A stretch of DNA of 52,505 nt from Helicobacter cetorum (GTDB lineage Bacteria > Campylobacterota > Campylobacteria > Campylobacterales > Helicobacteraceae), in NCBI RefSeq assembly GCF_900198405.1, contig NZ_FZMR01000003.1, positions 1 through 52,505 of the forward strand, written 5' to 3'. Both the position numbers and the translations under genes were made by a program. Below the pieces are notes generated by a model, which had not been told where the DNA came from, made no database searches, and was given only the letters and a program-made list of their open reading frames with translations. Positions within the stretch are counted from its first letter, which is position 1, and each line of letters starts with the position of its first letter. Below are positions 49,700 to 52,505 of this stretch, piece after piece.

Positions 49700-52505
49700 A
49701 TGGAATATAGGCAATTAGAGTTTTCAACATCAAATCCCCCAAGCAAGGAAGAGCTAAAAACCTTTGAAGAGCATTTTAATACCTTTTTAGAAACAGATAG
49801 AAAAGAGAGCGAAGAACACCAAAAGAATGCTTTTAATGATTTTCTAAAAAATGCCTTTCATTACAGAGTAAACACCAAAAATAATATAGATAGTGTTATT
49901 TATAATGACGATAATAGAGTAGAAGTCATTATTGAGTTTAAAAAACCTAGAAATAAAAATCAATTTGTTAAAAATGGCGACTTGAATTGCAAGGCCTTAC
50001 ACCAAAGCCTTTTATACTATCTCAAAGAAAGAAAAGAAAATAATAACAATATTAAGCATATCATTTTAGCCACTATCAATGAGCTTTATATTATTGATGC
50101 GAACGAATTTGAGATTTTTAATAAAGATAAAGAAATTCAAAAAGCCTTTAAAAATTGTGATGATAAAAAAGGCAATGATACTAGCACTGAAGGGTTTTAC
50201 AAATCTTGCAAAAAGCACATAAAAGATTTAGATAAGACTTTAAAATACTACCATATCAATCTAACAACAAATAATTCAGCTAAAATCTATCAAGCCCTAG
50301 AGCCTACTTTTTTACTCAAAGAGAGAAAGCAAATAGATAGCAATATTCTAAACAAGAGCTTTTATGCTGAATTGCTCTATATTTTAGGGTTGAAAGAAGT
50401 GAGCGAACAAGGAAAAATTTTAATCAGAACAAGCGATACTCCTAACTCTCTAAGCCATGCTTTAAAAGAGCGATACAATCATTTAGATGATGAAAAAGTC
50501 ATGCAACTACTCATTTGCTGGAATAACCGCATTTTATTTTTACGCCTTTTAGAAAGCCTTTTAATTTCTTTCAAGCATTTTGAAAAACCTTTTTTAAGCA
50601 TAGAGAATTTTAAAGATTTTAACGCCCTAAACACACTCTTTTTTGAAGTGTTAGCTAAGAGAGAAAATGAAAGAAACCTAGAATTTGAAAACAAAAGAAG
50701 TGTTTTAGAAAAAATCCCTTATTTAAACTCTAGCTTATTTGATAAAACTCCCCTAGAATTAGAAAATTATGAAATCAAATTGCTTAACAACAAGCCTTTA
50801 GAACTTCATTCTAAATCCATTCTTAAAAAAGAAAAAGATTTTAAAGATACTACAGCATTAAATTTACTAGAATATTTATTCAACTTCCTTAATGCCTATG
50901 ATTTTACCACCACCCCTAAAGATATAAGAGATAACACTAAAATCAATTATGATTTACTCATTAACCCCAGCGTCTTAGGGCTAGTGTTTGAAAAACTTAA
51001 TGGTTATAAAGAGGGGAGTTTTTATACGCCAAGCTTGATTACAAATTTTATGTGCAAAGAGAGTATCACACCAATTGTCTTGGATAAATTCAATAACAAG
51101 TATCATTTAGAATATAAAAATTTAAGTGATTTAAAAGAGCTTTTTATAGATAGAAATTATAATGAAACTAAACGCCAAGAATACCTAAACACCCTTTTAG
51201 AGCTTAAGATTTGCGACCCTTCTGTAGGGAGTGGACATTTTCTTGTTTCAGCACTCAATGAACTCATCAAAATAGCGTTTGAATTAGGGCTTATCAAGTC
51301 GTTATACAGACACAAACTAAAATTAATTAATGATGAAATTGTGATTTTAGTTGATGATAAAGTCTTTTTTTACAACAAACCAAGCGATAAAGACGACCCT
51401 TACCATGAAATCCAAAAAGAACTTTTTGAGCTTAAAAAGTCTTTGATAGAAAACACACTCTTTGGCGTGGATATTAACCCTAATTCTTGTGAAATCACTA
51501 AATTACGCTTATGGATTGAACTCTTAAAATACAGCTACTATATTTTTGAAAATGACACTAACACTAACACCCTACAAACCTTACCTAACATTGATATTAA
51601 CATTAAATGTGGTAATTCGCTTATTTCTAGGTTTAGATTTGATAGAGAAATTACCAATCAAAATATTAAGCATAAAATCAATGAGTATAAAAAGCTAGTA
51701 AATGATTATAAAACCGCTCATTTTTTAAACAAAACCAAGAAAGATTTGGATAATGAAATAAAAGAAATCAAGAACTTTTTTAAACACGACCTAATGAAAT
51801 CCTTAGAGAGCTATAAGGTATTTAAAAAGGTTTTAAAAGAGCATTTAAAATCCTATGGTAAGAGCATTATCACAGAAACCAATCATGTAGCCATAGAATT
51901 AGAAGCCGAAAGTTTAGAAAAAAGCATGGCTAAAGAAGACCTTTTTAACAGCGATTATGTTTCTTACCCCAAACTTGATAAAGTTGATAAAAGTGTAGGT
52001 TTAGAGCATTTTAATAACAATGTTTTAAGAGTGTATGAAAGATTAGAGCAAGAAAAAGAGCAATATTTTAACGCCTTTGAATGGCGCTTTGAATTTAGCG
52101 AAGTTTTAGATAATCTAGGCAACTTTAAGGGCTTTGATTTGATTATAGGAAATCCGCCTTATATTAGGCAAGAGCAAATCAAAGATTTAAAACCCCTTTT
52201 AAAAACGCAATACGAAAAAATGGAAATTAAAAAAAGGGATAAATCCTTAGATAAAATCAAATTTTACAACGCCATCGCTGATATTTACACCTACTTTTTT
52301 GCCCTTGCTTTTAACATTCTAAAACCTAATGGGCTTTGTTCTTTCATCACTTCTAACAAATACACTAGAGCTAAATACGGCACTCAATTAAGAGAGTTTT
52401 TACTAAAAACAACTACAATGAAAAGCTACACTGAATTGAACGCTTTAAAAGTTTTTGAAAACGCCATTGTAGATACAAGTATTATGAACTTCAGCAAGTT
52501 ACCCC
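49700..52505 (+). CDS. type IIG restriction-modification protein, right end outside the window
   Basis: The frame is open from ATG 49700 to the window edge (935 codons seen). The N-terminal part has VEVIIEFKKP (about residues 71-80), which fits a PD-(D/E)xK nuclease. The methylase part has motif I CDPSVGSGHFLVSALNELI (usually DPACGSG), FGVDINPNSCEITKLRLWIE, and the N6-adenine catalytic NPPY in LIIGNPPYIRQEQI (about residues 816-819). Cutting and methylation are thus on one chain. It starts 12 bases after the FixH-like stop. The target domain lies beyond the edge. Confidence 0.85.
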   Translation, partial: MEYRQLEFSTSNPPSKEELKTFEEHFNTFLETDRKESEEHQKNAFNDFLKNAFHYRVNTKNNIDSVIYNDDNRVEVIIEFKKPRNKNQFVKNGDLNCKALHQSLLYYLKERKENNNNIKHIILATINELYIIDANEFEIFNKDKEIQKAFKNCDDKKGNDTSTEGFYKSCKKHIKDLDKTLKYYHINLTTNNSAKIYQALEPTFLLKERKQIDSNILNKSFYAELLYILGLKEVSEQGKILIRTSDTPNSLSHALKERYNHLDDEKVMQLLICWNNRILFLRLLESLLISFKHFEKPFLSIENFKDFNALNTLFFEVLAKRENERNLEFENKRSVLEKIPYLNSSLFDKTPLELENYEIKLLNNKPLELHSKSILKKEKDFKDTTALNLLEYLFNFLNAYDFTTTPKDIRDNTKINYDLLINPSVLGLVFEKLNGYKEGSFYTPSLITNFMCKESITPIVLDKFNNKYHLEYKNLSDLKELFIDRNYNETKRQEYLNTLLELKICDPSVGSGHFLVSALNELIKIAFELGLIKSLYRHKLKLINDEIVILVDDKVFFYNKPSDKDDPYHEIQKELFELKKSLIENTLFGVDINPNSCEITKLRLWIELLKYSYYIFENDTNTNTLQTLPNIDINIKCGNSLISRFRFDREITNQNIKHKINEYKKLVNDYKTAHFLNKTKKDLDNEIKEIKNFFKHDLMKSLESYKVFKKVLKEHLKSYGKSIITETNHVAIELEAESLEKSMAKEDLFNSDYVSYPKLDKVDKSVGLEHFNNNVLRVYERLEQEKEQYFNAFEWRFEFSEVLDNLGNFKGFDLIIGNPPYIRQEQIKDLKPLLKTQYEKMEIKKRDKSLDKIKFYNAIADIYTYFFALAFNILKPNGLCSFITSNKYTRAKYGTQLREFLLKTTTMKSYTELNALKVFENAIVDTSIMNFSKLP

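Overview
The window is AT-rich, densely coded DNA from a gastric Helicobacter very close to H. pylori. Almost every housekeeping protein reads as a recognisable but diverged H. pylori homologue (Icd, ComB proteins, ManC/Gmd/Fcl, AlaS, CarA, LutABC, CcoNOQP). The divergence, and gene neighbourhoods that H. pylori keeps apart, fit a sister species such as H. cetorum better than H. pylori itself. The species is an inference from remembered sequences; I could not run a comparison.

Layout. (1) 100-15110 is an H. pylori-like block: icd, a DUF1523 protein, bioD, then a long rightward run usp-clpS-clpA-panD-ybaB-PDZ protein-comB6-comB7-comB8-comB9-comB10 (the DNA-uptake type IV apparatus), followed by the GDP-L-fucose genes manC-gmd-fcl, which feed Lewis-type LPS decoration. 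(2) 15107-18680 is an accessory island: a short gene stub, a convergent HNH nuclease / C5-cytosine methyltransferase pair, three tandem loci that look like AapA/IsoA type I toxin-antitoxin modules, and a truncated R-M-like gene. (3) 18715-22287 is DUF465-alaS-maf. It is followed by a roughly 5 kb accessory stretch at 22494-27580: multi-pass membrane proteins, a Sel1-repeat gene broken by two frameshifts, and a spanin-like membrane protein/lipoprotein pair. (4) 27596-32641, on the minus strand, is EamA transporter, GT-C-like protein, glycosyltransferase, DUF507, carA. (5) 32642-36742 is accessory: a (TC)11 phase-variable signal-peptide stub, an AAA15/OLD-like ATPase, a lipoprotein, a secreted protein and a fourth aapA-like locus. 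(6) 36743-49687 is a second H. pylori-like respiratory block: bcp, lutC-lutB-lutA, a lactate permease preceded by an unlisted 59-codon membrane ORF, mutY, a DASS carboxylate transporter, the cbb3 oxidase operon ccoNOQP, and its small followers. (7) From 49700 a large type IIG restriction-modification protein runs off the right edge.

The genes serve energy metabolism (Icd, LutABC/LctP feeding lactate electrons, cbb3 oxidase for microaerobic respiration), natural competence (ComB), surface glycan synthesis, protein quality control (ClpS/ClpA), and genome defence or selfish modules. The most notable content is the aapA/isoA-like set: four minus-strand peptide ORFs of 21-30 codons, each with a plus-strand TATAAT-like promoter inside it and a terminator-like hairpin over its 5' leader. 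They appear to be in different states: one apparently intact, one frameshifted at an A8/T8 tract, one with a changed C-terminus, one with a GTG start and a weak Shine-Dalgarno site. No tRNA, rRNA, CRISPR array or insertion sequence was seen.
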